Below are positions 7,256-12,875 of a DNA stretch of 12,875 bases, in pieces. The stretch's first letter is position 1. Every line of letters starts with the position of its first letter. The stretch comes from an uncultured Rubrobacteraceae bacterium (GTDB taxonomy: Bacteria; Actinomycetota; Rubrobacteria; Rubrobacterales; Rubrobacteraceae). Location of the stretch: contig CADCUZ010000049.1 in the NCBI GenBank assembly GCA_902806015.1, forward strand, positions 1-12,875, written 5' to 3'. The position numbers and the translations under genes are program-made. The notes under the pieces were generated by a model. That model worked only from the letters and a program-made list of their open reading frames with translations, was not told the DNA's origin and made no database searches.

Positions 7256-8284
7256 CTAAAACTGACGCAGAAAGCGGAGGTCGCCCTCGAAGAAGAGGCG
7301 CAGGTCCGGGATGCCATATTTCGCCATCGCCATGCGGTCCGGGCCCATCCCGAAGGCGAAGCCGGTGTACTCCTCGGGATCGTAGCCGGCCTCCTCGAGA
7401 ACACCCGGGTCCACCATCCCGGCGCCGAGCATCTCAAGCCAGCCCGCACCCTTGCAGACCTTGCAGTGCGGGTCGCTGCCGCCGCACCGGAAGCAGCTGA
7501 CATCGAGCTCGACGCTCGGCTCGGTGAACTGGAAATAGCTCGGCCTGAGCCTGACCGCGGCGTCTTCGCCGAAGACGTGGCGCGCCATCGCCGCCAACGT
7601 GCCCTTCAGGTGCCCCAGCGTAAGCCCGCGGTCCACCGCAAGGCCCTCGATCTGGTGGAACATCGGCGTGTGGGTCGGGTCGGAGTCGCGCCGGTAGGTC
7701 CGACCGGGGCAGACCACGTAGACGGGCGGCTCCTGCGAGAGCATCGTCCTGACCTGCACCGGCGATGTGTGCGTCCTGAGCACGAGGCCCTCGTCCAGGA
7801 AGAACGTGTCCTGCATGGTGCGCGCCGGGTGGCCGGGCGGAATGCCCAATGCGGTGAAGTTGTAGTAGTCGGTTTCGGCCTCCGGCCCCTCCGCGACGCC
7901 GTAACCGAGGCCCACGAAAAAGTCCACGACCTCGTCGATGATCCTCTGCGAAGGGTGTAGGTGCCCGCGCGGGAAAGGCACTCCCGGCAGCGTGACGTCC
8001 ACCGCCTCTCTCCGAAGCCGGGCCTCGAGCTCGGCCCCCGCGAGCGTCTCGGTCTTCGCGGCCAGCGCGCCTTCGATCTCACGCGAGGCCAGGTTCGCCG
8101 ACCGGCCGACCCCTTTTCTCTCCTCCGGAGAAAGCTTGCCGATGCTCTTCTTGATCTCGGTGAGCTCCGCTGACCTGCCGAGGTAGCGGACCCGGAGGTC
8201 TTCCACGGCGGCGGTGGTGTCGGCGTCCTGTACGGCGTGGAGTGCAGCGTTTTTTAGCTCTTCTATGCGGTCGGTAGCCTTCAT
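7256..8284 (-). CDS. pheS: Phenylalanyl-tRNA synthetase alpha subunit
   Basis: The catalytic class II subunit that activates phenylalanine and transfers it to tRNA-Phe. The protein has 342 residues. A helical, coiled-coil-like arm (about 1-85) contacts tRNA. Then come PFPRGHLHPSQRIIDEV, GHPARTMQDTFFL, motif 2 (GRTYRRDSDPTHTPMFHQIE, 194-213) and motif 3 (GFAFGMGPDRMAM, 308-320). Four cysteines in two CxxC pairs (264, 267, 274, 277) form a zinc-ribbon-like insert before GWLEMLGAGMV; I recall this from other bacterial PheS proteins. The ATG at 8284 lies 9 nt after the methyltransferase stop, with an AGG-rich ribosome site overlapping that stop. pheT follows. Confidence 0.98.
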   Translation of the reverse strand: MKATDRIEELKNAALHAVQDADTTAAVEDLRVRYLGRSAELTEIKKSIGKLSPEERKGVGRSANLASREIEGALAAKTETLAGAELEARLRREAVDVTLPGVPFPRGHLHPSQRIIDEVVDFFVGLGYGVAEGPEAETDYYNFTALGIPPGHPARTMQDTFFLDEGLVLRTHTSPVQVRTMLSQEPPVYVVCPGRTYRRDSDPTHTPMFHQIEGLAVDRGLTLGHLKGTLAAMARHVFGEDAAVRLRPSYFQFTEPSVELDVSCFRCGGSDPHCKVCKGAGWLEMLGAGMVDPGVLEEAGYDPEEYTGFAFGMGPDRMAMAKYGIPDLRLFFEGDLRFLRQF

Positions 8285-8293
8285 TATGGGCGC

Positions 8294-8962
8294 CTATCCT
8301 AGCACACGCGCATACGCGTGGTGGAGCAGAATCGAGGCCGCCACCGCCACGTTGAGCGACGCCGCCAGGGACGGCAAGGTGACCCGCGCCCGGCAGCTTT
8401 CAAGGACACCCTGCGGAAGACCCCAACCCTCGGCCCCGACGACCGTCACAGACCTCCCCCCAGGCAAGGAACCCGGCAACTCCCCCCCTTGCGGCACCGC
8501 CGCGACCGTGCGGAAGCCCGAGCTCGCCGCCCGGGCCAGGAAGCCGACGGTGTCGAGCTCTCGGGCGATCGGGGCGCGAAAGATGGAGCCCATCGTGGCC
8601 CGAACAGTCTTCGGGTTGTAAAGATCGGCGCAGCCGCCGGAGAGCGCAACCCCAGCGCCGAAGGCGTGCGCGCTGCGTATCACGGTGCCCACGTTTCCGG
8701 GATCCTGAACGCCGTGCAGAAGGATGAGGCGGTCCCGGGTGGAGAGCAGATCTTCAACGGAAACGTCGAGAAAAGGGAAGACCCCGACCGGCCCGGCCGG
8801 GGCCTTTAGCGCCGACACGCGACGCACCTCCGCTTCGGATTCGAAGGTCCGCACCGGGGGCACCGGGGACTCTCGGATAAGTGTCTTTCCTTCGGCCAAG
8901 AAGAAACCCTCGGCCTCACGGTGCTTTTTCGCGTTCAGTTTCGCCGCCCTTTTGGGCGAGAT
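8294..8962 (-). CDS. SpoU/TrmH-family RNA 2'-O-methyltransferase, start unresolved
   Basis: A knotted SPOUT methyltransferase that uses S-adenosylmethionine to methylate a ribose 2'-OH, probably in 23S rRNA. The N-terminal substrate-binding part contains GFFLAEGKTLIRE. The three SpoU motifs follow: HGVQDPGNVGTVIRSAHAFGA, VTVVGAEGWGLPQGV and LPSLAASLNVAVAASILLHH. This family often sits next to rplT and pheS. The start is unclear. Homology begins near 8962 (ATC in EISPKRAAKLN), yet no ATG, GTG or TTG lies in frame between there and TTG 9073/GTG 9070, which are deep inside rplT. The first downstream start is a TTG at 8899, which would remove the conserved N-terminus. The coordinate given is the homology limit with ATC as a possible start. 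It overlaps no other gene in this form and lies 13 nt after the rplT stop. Confidence 0.88.
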   Translation of the reverse strand: MSPKRAAKLNAKKHREAEGFFLAEGKTLIRESPVPPVRTFESEAEVRRVSALKAPAGPVGVFPFLDVSVEDLLSTRDRLILLHGVQDPGNVGTVIRSAHAFGAGVALSGGCADLYNPKTVRATMGSIFRAPIARELDTVGFLARAASSGFRTVAAVPQGGELPGSLPGGRSVTVVGAEGWGLPQGVLESCRARVTLPSLAASLNVAVAASILLHHAYARVLG

Positions 8963-8975
8963 CTCGTGCCAGGGG

Positions 8976-9587
8976 TTAGCCGTCTTCCCCGTCCTTCGAG
9001 GCCTTCTCCACGTCCCCCAGGGTGATACGACCCTCCTGGCCCGTCCCCTCGACGGCGGAGAGGTCGACACCAAGCTCTTCGGCCCTGCGCTCCGCGGCCT
9101 CCGTGGCCTCGACTTCAGGCTGCTCCTTGGTATCGGGGGCCTCCGCGACCGCCGGCGCGGCCTCGGTGTCGGGCTTCTCCGCGGCCGCCTCCGGCTTACG
9201 CTCGACGGAGACGCGGGACTCGACGGGGTTGGCGCCGAGAGCGTTCTCTGCCTGGGCGACGATGCCGGCGAAAATCTCCGGTTCGGTGACGGCGAGGTCG
9301 GCGAGGATCTTACGGTCCAGGTCGATCTCCGCCACGCGCAGACCGTGGATCAACTGCGAGTACGACATGCCGTGCTCGCGCGCGCCAGCGTTGATGCGCT
9401 GAATCCAGAGCGACCGGAAGTCCCGCTTGCGCTGCTTACGCCCCTGGTATGCGTAGACCCCGCTCTTCCAAACCTGCTCTTTGGCCCGCTTGTACGAGCT
9501 GTGCTTGGTGCCGCGGTAGCCCTTTGCCTGCTCGAGTACCTTCCGGCGCTTTTTGCGGGCGTGGACGCTGCGTGCGGTGCGGGCCAT
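8976..9587 (-). CDS. rplT: Ribosomal protein L20 with C-terminal E3-binding-like extension
   Basis: L20 binds 23S rRNA early in 50S assembly and in some bacteria represses its own operon. Residues 1-117 are a complete L20 (MARTARSVHARKKRRKVLEQ, then KGYRG, YAYQGRKQRKRDFRSLWIQR, INAGAREHGMSYSQLIHGL). The protein continues to 203 residues, about 85 more than usual. Residues 118-162 form an acidic Ala/Pro/Glu-rich linker. Residues 164-196 match the peripheral subunit-binding (E3-binding, PF02817-type) pattern: AERRAEELGVDLSAVEGTG, followed by QEGRITLGDV. The start is the ATG at 9587, which touches the rpmI stop directly (TAGATG), with GGTGAGG 3 nt before that ATG. No frameshift is needed to join the two parts. 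The function of the extension is unknown. Confidence 0.96.
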   Translation of the reverse strand: MARTARSVHARKKRRKVLEQAKGYRGTKHSSYKRAKEQVWKSGVYAYQGRKQRKRDFRSLWIQRINAGAREHGMSYSQLIHGLRVAEIDLDRKILADLAVTEPEIFAGIVAQAENALGANPVESRVSVERKPEAAAEKPDTEAAPAVAEAPDTKEQPEVEATEAAERRAEELGVDLSAVEGTGQEGRITLGDVEKASKDGEDG

Positions 9588-9785
9588 CTACCTCACCGCC
9601 AGCAGACGCTTGAGCTTCTTCTCGTCGGAGGCGTGGATGACGGTCTCGGTGTTGAGCCGTCGCTTGCGCTTCTGGCCCTTCTTCTCGAGGATGTGGTTGT
9701 GGCCCGCCCGGCGGCGCTTGATGCGGCCCTTCTTGCGCATCTCGAAGCGCCCGGCGGCGCCCTTGTGGGTCTTCATTTTCGGCAT
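9588..9785 (-). CDS. rpmI: Ribosomal protein L35
   Basis: A small basic protein of the 50S subunit. Its 65 residues match the family in full: [20 protein letters not shown], with [21 protein letters not shown] and the C-terminal LLAVR. The ATG at 9785 has GGAGG 4 nt upstream (9790-9794). It is the middle gene of the conserved infC-rpmI-rplT set. The 106 bp between infC and rpmI hold only the ribosome binding site; I see no strong promoter or terminator there. Confidence 0.98.
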   Translation of the reverse strand: MPKMKTHKGAAGRFEMRKKGRIKRRRAGHNHILEKKGQKRKRRLNTETVIHASDEKKLKRLLAVR

Positions 9786-9891
9786 TTTTCCTCCGCGTTT
9801 CGTCTGGCCGTCTATCTGCAGGAGGCTCGCGGCACGGGAGTCGAAGCCGTTTCGCCTCTGTGGAGCTGCGAGAGTGTATCAAACTGGTGCT

Positions 9892-10494
9892 TTAGCTGCG
9901 AGCCGCCCTCTCGCGCCGGCTGCCCGAGCGCTGCTCCGGCTCCGGTTGGGGCTCCTCGGCGCCCGCCTCTTCCTTGACGACCTTCTTTGGGGCCATGACC
10001 ATGATCATGTTCCGGCCGTCCAGGTTCGGCTGGCTCTCTATGCGCCCGAGCTCTTCGAGGTCCTCCGCCAGGCGCCGGAGAAGCTTTTCGCCCAGCGCCG
10101 GATGCTGCACCTCGCGGCCCCGGAACATGATGGTAACCTTGACCTTGTCCCCGCCGCGAAGGAAGCGCTCGACGTGTCCGCGCTTGGTGTTAAAGTCGTT
10201 GTTCCCAATCTTGGGCCTGAGCTTGATCTCCCGCACGTTGACGTTGACCTGCTTTTTGCGGGCGGCCTTGCGATCCTGCTCTTTCTGGTACTTGAACTTT
10301 CCGTAGTCCATCATCCGGACCACCGGCGGGTCCGCGTTAGGCGCGACCTCCACGAGGTCGAGGTCGGCCCTCTCTACGAAATCCATCGCTTCTTTTATGT
10401 GCTTGATGCCTAGCTGCTCGCCGTCGGCCGAGATCAGACGGACGCTGCGCGCCCGGATCTGGCCGTTTATTCGCGGCTCTTCTTCAGTCGCTAC
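9892..10494 (-). CDS. infC: Translation initiation factor IF-3, probable non-canonical start
   Basis: IF-3 binds the 30S subunit, blocks premature 50S joining and checks the start codon and initiator tRNA. The N-domain is clear (EEEPRINGQIRARSVRLISA, then DLDLVEVAPNADPPV and MDYGKFKYQ), as is the C-domain (IKLRPKIGNNDFNTKRGHVE, KVKVTIMFRGRE, DGRNMIMVMAPKK). A Glu/Arg/Ser-rich tail ends the protein. IF-3 homology starts well upstream of the first ATG (10386), which would lose 36 residues. In frame above that ATG, back to the TGA at 10516-10518, no ATG, GTG, TTG or CTG fits. The strong ribosome site GAGAGGAG (10504-10511) points to GTA at 10492-10494, 9 nt away, giving a 200-residue protein; ATA at 10468-10470 is another option. 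Rare starts are known for infC (AUU in E. coli), where IF-3 represses its own translation. Confidence 0.93.
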   Translation of the reverse strand, partial: VATEEEPRINGQIRARSVRLISADGEQLGIKHIKEAMDFVERADLDLVEVAPNADPPVVRMMDYGKFKYQKEQDRKAARKKQVNVNVREIKLRPKIGNNDFNTKRGHVERFLRGGDKVKVTIMFRGREVQHPALGEKLLRRLAEDLEELGRIESQPNLDGRNMIMVMAPKKVVKEEAGAEEPQPEPEQRSGSRRERAARS

Positions 10495-10503
10495 TGTGCA
10501 CCA

Positions 10504-10511
10504 CTCCTCTC
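10504..10511 (-). promoter_or_regulatory. infC ribosome binding site
   Basis: GAGAGGAG on the minus strand is among the best Shine-Dalgarno sequences in the window, 9 nt before GTA at 10494. A GTG also follows it closely, but that GTG is out of frame with IF-3 and meets a stop after a few codons. A strong site paired with a poor start codon is the arrangement used in infC autoregulation. Confidence 0.7.
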
Positions 10512-10543
10512 AAAATCTTTCTCTCGGAGCCGTTTGTATGTTC

Positions 10544-10572
10544 CTCGCCTTGATCTGCCGTTGTAAGGCAAG
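10544..10572 (-). promoter_or_regulatory. Hairpin in the infC operon leader
   Basis: The transcript can fold CUUGCCUU (10565-10572) against AAGGCGAG (10544-10551), an 8-bp stem with one G-U pair and a 13-nt loop. It lies in the roughly 110-nt leader between the predicted transcription start and the IF-3 coding region. An additional short hairpin, CGCAA/TTGCG, lies just upstream. By analogy with L20 or IF-3 operon leaders it may be a control element, but I cannot match it to a known family. Confidence 0.45.
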
Positions 10573-10613
10573 ACAGTCTAACGCAAGGATTGCGGACCCC
10601 AACTGCCCCGCCG

Positions 10614-10642
10614 ATTATACCCCCGACCCGCCGCCCTGTCTA
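10614..10642 (-). promoter_or_regulatory. Promoter of the infC-rpmI-rplT operon
   Basis: The minus strand has TAGACA (10637-10642), a G-rich 17-bp spacer and a perfect TATAAT (10614-10619). It starts 8 bp after the thrS stop codon. The predicted start near 10607 gives a leader of about 113 nt before infC. It allows IF-3, L35 and L20 to be made independently of thrS. Confidence 0.75.
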
Positions 10643-10649
10643 TATGGAA

Positions 10650-12563
10650 CTATTCTCGCGAACTAACCTGCTCGAGAACCGACCCCACGAAATCTTCTAC
10701 CGAAAGCTCTTCTTGTTGCTTTTCGCCCCGGCGGCGCACGTTCACAGTCTCGGCCCCGGCCTCGTTGTCGCCCACGATGAGGAGGTATGGTACCTTCTGA
10801 CGGGCGTTTTCGCGGATCTTTTTCTGCATGCTGTTTTGCGCATCGTCCACCTTGACTCGCAGGCCCGCCTTTGCCAGCTGCCCCTCTACCTTGCGGGCGT
10901 ACTCGTTGTGCCGGTCGGCGACGGGGATGACGACCGCCTGCACAGGCGAGAGCCACACGGGGAATGCGCCCGCGTAGTGCTCTATGAGGACGCCCAGGAA
11001 CCGCTCGGTCGAGCCGGTAACGGCCCTGTGCAAAAGCACGGGGGTGTGCTCCTGGCCGTCCTCCCCGACGTACTCGCACCCGAGACGCAGCGGCTGTAGG
11101 AAGTCAACCTGGATCGTGGAGAGCTGCCACTCCCGGCCCAGCACGTCTTTAGCCATAAAGTCCGCCTTGGGACCGTAGAAGGCGGCCTCCCCGGCCTCCT
11201 CATCGTAGTCGATGCCGGCCGCGTCCAGCGCCTCCCGGAGCTCCCCCTCGGCCCTCGCCCACTTCTGCTCGTCGGCTATGTACTTGCTGTCGTCCGGATC
11301 GCGCATGGAGAGCTGTACGCGGTACTCGTTGAAACCGTAGGTATCCAGGACCTCGCGCACTATCTCGAGCGCCCGGGCGAACTCTTCCTGTACCTGGTCC
11401 TCCGTGCAGAAGACGTGGGCGTCGTCCTGGGTGAGGCTCCGAACCCGGGTGAGGCCGTTGAGCTCGCCGCTCTTCTCGTAGCGGTAGAGCGTCGCAAACT
11501 CCGCGTAGCGCAGCGGCAGGTCCCTGTACGAGTGGGCCCTTAGGTTGAAGAGCGTCATGTGGCTCGGGCAGTTCATCGGCTTGAGCCGGTAGCGCGTCTC
11601 GCCCTCGATCATCGGCGGGAACATGGAGTCCACGTAGTGCTCCAGGTGGCCGCTCTTCTCGTAGAGCGACTCGTTCACGAGGTGACCGGTCCAGACGTGG
11701 TCGTAGCCGTGGCGTGTCTGCACCTCGCGCACGTAGCCCTCCATCAAATGCCGCAGCATCTCCCCCTTGGGAAGGAAGATGGGGATGCCTCCGCCGATGT
11801 CCGGCGAGAAGCTAAAGAGGTCGAGGTCCTTGCCGATTTTGCGGTGGTCCCTCGCCCTGGCCTCCTCAAGACGCCTGAGGTAAGCCTTGAGCTCCTTCTC
11901 CGTAGGCCAGGCGGTGCCATAGACTCGGGTGAGCATCGGGTTTTTCTCGTCCCCCCTCCAGTAGGCACCGGCGATGTTCTGCAGCTTAAAGGCCCCGAGC
12001 CTGCCCGTGCTGGGGACGTGCGGACCGCGGCAAAGGTCGAAGAAGTCCCCCTGGCGGTAGACGGTTATGTCTCCGTCTTCGAGGTCAGCGAGGATCTCCA
12101 ACTTGTAAGGGTTGTCCCCGTAGAGACCCTCGGCCTCCCCTTTGGTGACTTCCTCCCGAACGATGGACAGGTCGCGGACGACGATCTCGCGCATCCGATC
12201 CTCGATGCGCGGCAGGTCCTCGTCGGTGATACGCCCCTCGACTTCGATGTCGTAGTAGTAGCCGTTCTCAATGGGCGGACCGAGGGTCAGCTTGCTGCCA
12301 GGGAAGAGCTCGAGAATCGCCTGGGCCATGACATGGGCCGTCGAGTGCCGCAGCACCTCGAGGCCATCCGGCGAGTCCTTAGTAAGCACCTCGAAGGAGC
12401 CGCCGCCGTCCACCGGGGAGTCCAGGCCTACCACCTCGCCGTCTAGCTTCGCGGCGACGGCGTCGCGGGCCAGGCGCGGGCCGATGCTCTGGACCACGTC
12501 GCGGGCCCTGGCACTGGGTTCTACCTCTAGCTGCTTGCCGTCTGGAAGACTAACGGAGGGCAT
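10650..12563 (-). CDS. thrS: Threonyl-tRNA synthetase
   Basis: A class II synthetase that charges tRNA-Thr and edits Ser-tRNA-Thr. The protein has 637 residues, full length for the family. A TGS domain occupies about 1-62. The editing domain has HSTAH (73-77) and CRGPH (178-182), the metal-like editing residues. The catalytic core has RYEKSGELNGLTRVRSLTQD (motif 2) and the motif 3 segment HRAVTGSTERFLGVLIEHY. The zinc ligands C332, H383 and H512 are all present. The anticodon-binding domain follows from about 535. The start is the ATG at 12563, backed by AAGAAAGG (12571-12578) 7 nt upstream; an in-frame upstream extension to 12635 lacks homology. No T-box leader is visible in the 85 bp between it and tRNA-Val. 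Confidence 0.98.
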   Translation of the reverse strand: MPSVSLPDGKQLEVEPSARARDVVQSIGPRLARDAVAAKLDGEVVGLDSPVDGGGSFEVLTKDSPDGLEVLRHSTAHVMAQAILELFPGSKLTLGPPIENGYYYDIEVEGRITDEDLPRIEDRMREIVVRDLSIVREEVTKGEAEGLYGDNPYKLEILADLEDGDITVYRQGDFFDLCRGPHVPSTGRLGAFKLQNIAGAYWRGDEKNPMLTRVYGTAWPTEKELKAYLRRLEEARARDHRKIGKDLDLFSFSPDIGGGIPIFLPKGEMLRHLMEGYVREVQTRHGYDHVWTGHLVNESLYEKSGHLEHYVDSMFPPMIEGETRYRLKPMNCPSHMTLFNLRAHSYRDLPLRYAEFATLYRYEKSGELNGLTRVRSLTQDDAHVFCTEDQVQEEFARALEIVREVLDTYGFNEYRVQLSMRDPDDSKYIADEQKWARAEGELREALDAAGIDYDEEAGEAAFYGPKADFMAKDVLGREWQLSTIQVDFLQPLRLGCEYVGEDGQEHTPVLLHRAVTGSTERFLGVLIEHYAGAFPVWLSPVQAVVIPVADRHNEYARKVEGQLAKAGLRVKVDDAQNSMQKKIRENARQKVPYLLIVGDNEAGAETVNVRRRGEKQQEELSVEDFVGSVLEQVSSRE

Positions 12564-12648
12564 GTGCGAACCTTTCTTCGGAAGGGGCCTCTGGAGAAAC
12601 CCGGGATTAGGGCCGTGCGGTTCGCGCACCGGCAAGCCCGGCGCGGCG

Positions 12649-12723
12649 TGGTGGGCGATAGTGGATTCGAACCACTGACCTCCTCCGTGTCAGGAAGGCG
12701 CTCTCCCCCTGAGCTAATCGCCC
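12649..12723 (-). tRNA. tRNA-Val (GAC)
   Basis: A full cloverleaf is readable on the minus strand: acceptor GGGCGAT/ATCGCCC, D-stem GCTC/GAGC, anticodon stem CCTTC/GGAGG with loop CTGACAC (anticodon GAC), and T-arm AGTGG-TTCGAAT-CCACT. Discriminator A73 is followed by an encoded CCA (12649-12651). The length is 75 nt including CCA. It is the last tRNA of a three-tRNA cluster and lies 85 bp before thrS. Confidence 0.96.
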
Positions 12724-12754
12724 GTGTTTCCTGGGCGGGCCCTGCCAATCCGAG

Positions 12755-12825
12755 AGGCGGCACCCGGAGTCGAACCGGGGTGCAGGGTTTTGCAGACCCT
12801 TGCCTAACCACTCGGCCATGCCGCC
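12755..12825 (-). tRNA. tRNA-Cys (GCA)
   Basis: The cloverleaf is on the minus strand, with acceptor GGCGGCA/TGCCGCC, anticodon stem AGGGT/ACCCT with loop CTGCAAA (anticodon GCA), and T-arm CCCGG-TTCGACT-CCGGG. The discriminator is U73, an identity base for tRNA-Cys. No CCA is encoded (CTC follows). The spacing is 31 nt to tRNA-Val and 17 nt from tRNA-Gly. Confidence 0.96.
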
Positions 12826-12842
12826 AGTCGGCCCGCGGCCAG

Positions 12843-12875
12843 AGCGGAAGACGGGATTCGAACCCGCGACCCTCA
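12843..12875 (-). tRNA. tRNA-Gly, 3' part (partial)
   Basis: Only the 3' third is present, because the gene runs off the right edge. The T-arm reads GCGGG-TTCGAAT-CCCGT (last pair G-U) and the 3' acceptor strand CTTCCGC is followed by U73. This acceptor and T-arm match typical tRNA-Gly (GCC type), but the anticodon lies outside the window, so the isoacceptor is inferred. No CCA is encoded. Confidence 0.8.

Noticed and set aside
8724..9977. A 417-codon plus-strand open frame
   Set aside because: It runs antisense to the methyltransferase, rplT and rpmI, has no recognisable domains, and is a usual by-product of GC-rich coding sequence.
11559..12446. A 295-codon plus-strand open frame antisense to thrS
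   Set aside because: Mirror of the thrS codon pattern, with no ribosome site or domain.
12600..12640. GTGCG/CGCAC hairpin between tRNA-Val and thrS as a terminator
   Set aside because: The stem is only 5 bp and no U-run follows, so it is not a convincing intrinsic terminator.
1..12875. CRISPR array, insertion sequence or phage-derived system
   Set aside because: No regularly spaced direct repeats, transposase motifs or terminal inverted repeats were seen by eye on either strand.

Overview
The window comes from a high-GC bacterium, most likely a deep-branching actinobacterium (Rubrobacter-like). I infer this from the GC-rich codon use, the fragment of 16S rRNA, promoters with TANNNT -10 boxes, and the gene order thrS-infC-rpmI-rplT-rRNA methyltransferase-pheS-pheT. 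The genus is a guess; no database was searched. Most of the window encodes translation machinery, nearly all on the minus strand.

Region 1 (1-613): the 5' end of a 16S rRNA gene (minus strand), preceded by about 500 bp with no credible protein gene. That stretch holds a boxA-like antitermination site and up to four tandem promoters, all with 16-bp spacers. Region 2 (614-1862): tyrosyl-tRNA synthetase (tyrS, minus), transcribed toward the rRNA operon, with its own promoter. Region 3 (1848-3243): a decayed class A penicillin-binding protein gene (plus) with several stops, frame changes and internal deletions.

Region 4 (3200-4778): a 3-methyladenine DNA glycosylase (minus) with no obvious start codon, directly behind a small RemA/DUF370-like gene (minus), and a divergent GNAT acetyltransferase (plus). 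Region 5 (4768-12875): a long minus-strand block read in the order tRNA-Gly, tRNA-Cys, tRNA-Val, thrS, infC, rpmI, rplT, SpoU/TrmH-type rRNA methyltransferase, pheS, pheT. A strong promoter and a hairpin-bearing leader sit between thrS and infC.

The most notable points are these. Ribosomal protein L20 carries an approximately 85-residue C-terminal extension ending in what looks like an E3-binding (peripheral subunit-binding) domain. The infC gene has no canonical start codon at the position where IF3 homology begins, and GTA after a strong Shine-Dalgarno sequence is the best candidate. The glycosylase gene and the methyltransferase gene also lack a normal start near the beginning of their homology. 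No mobile element, CRISPR array or phage gene was seen.
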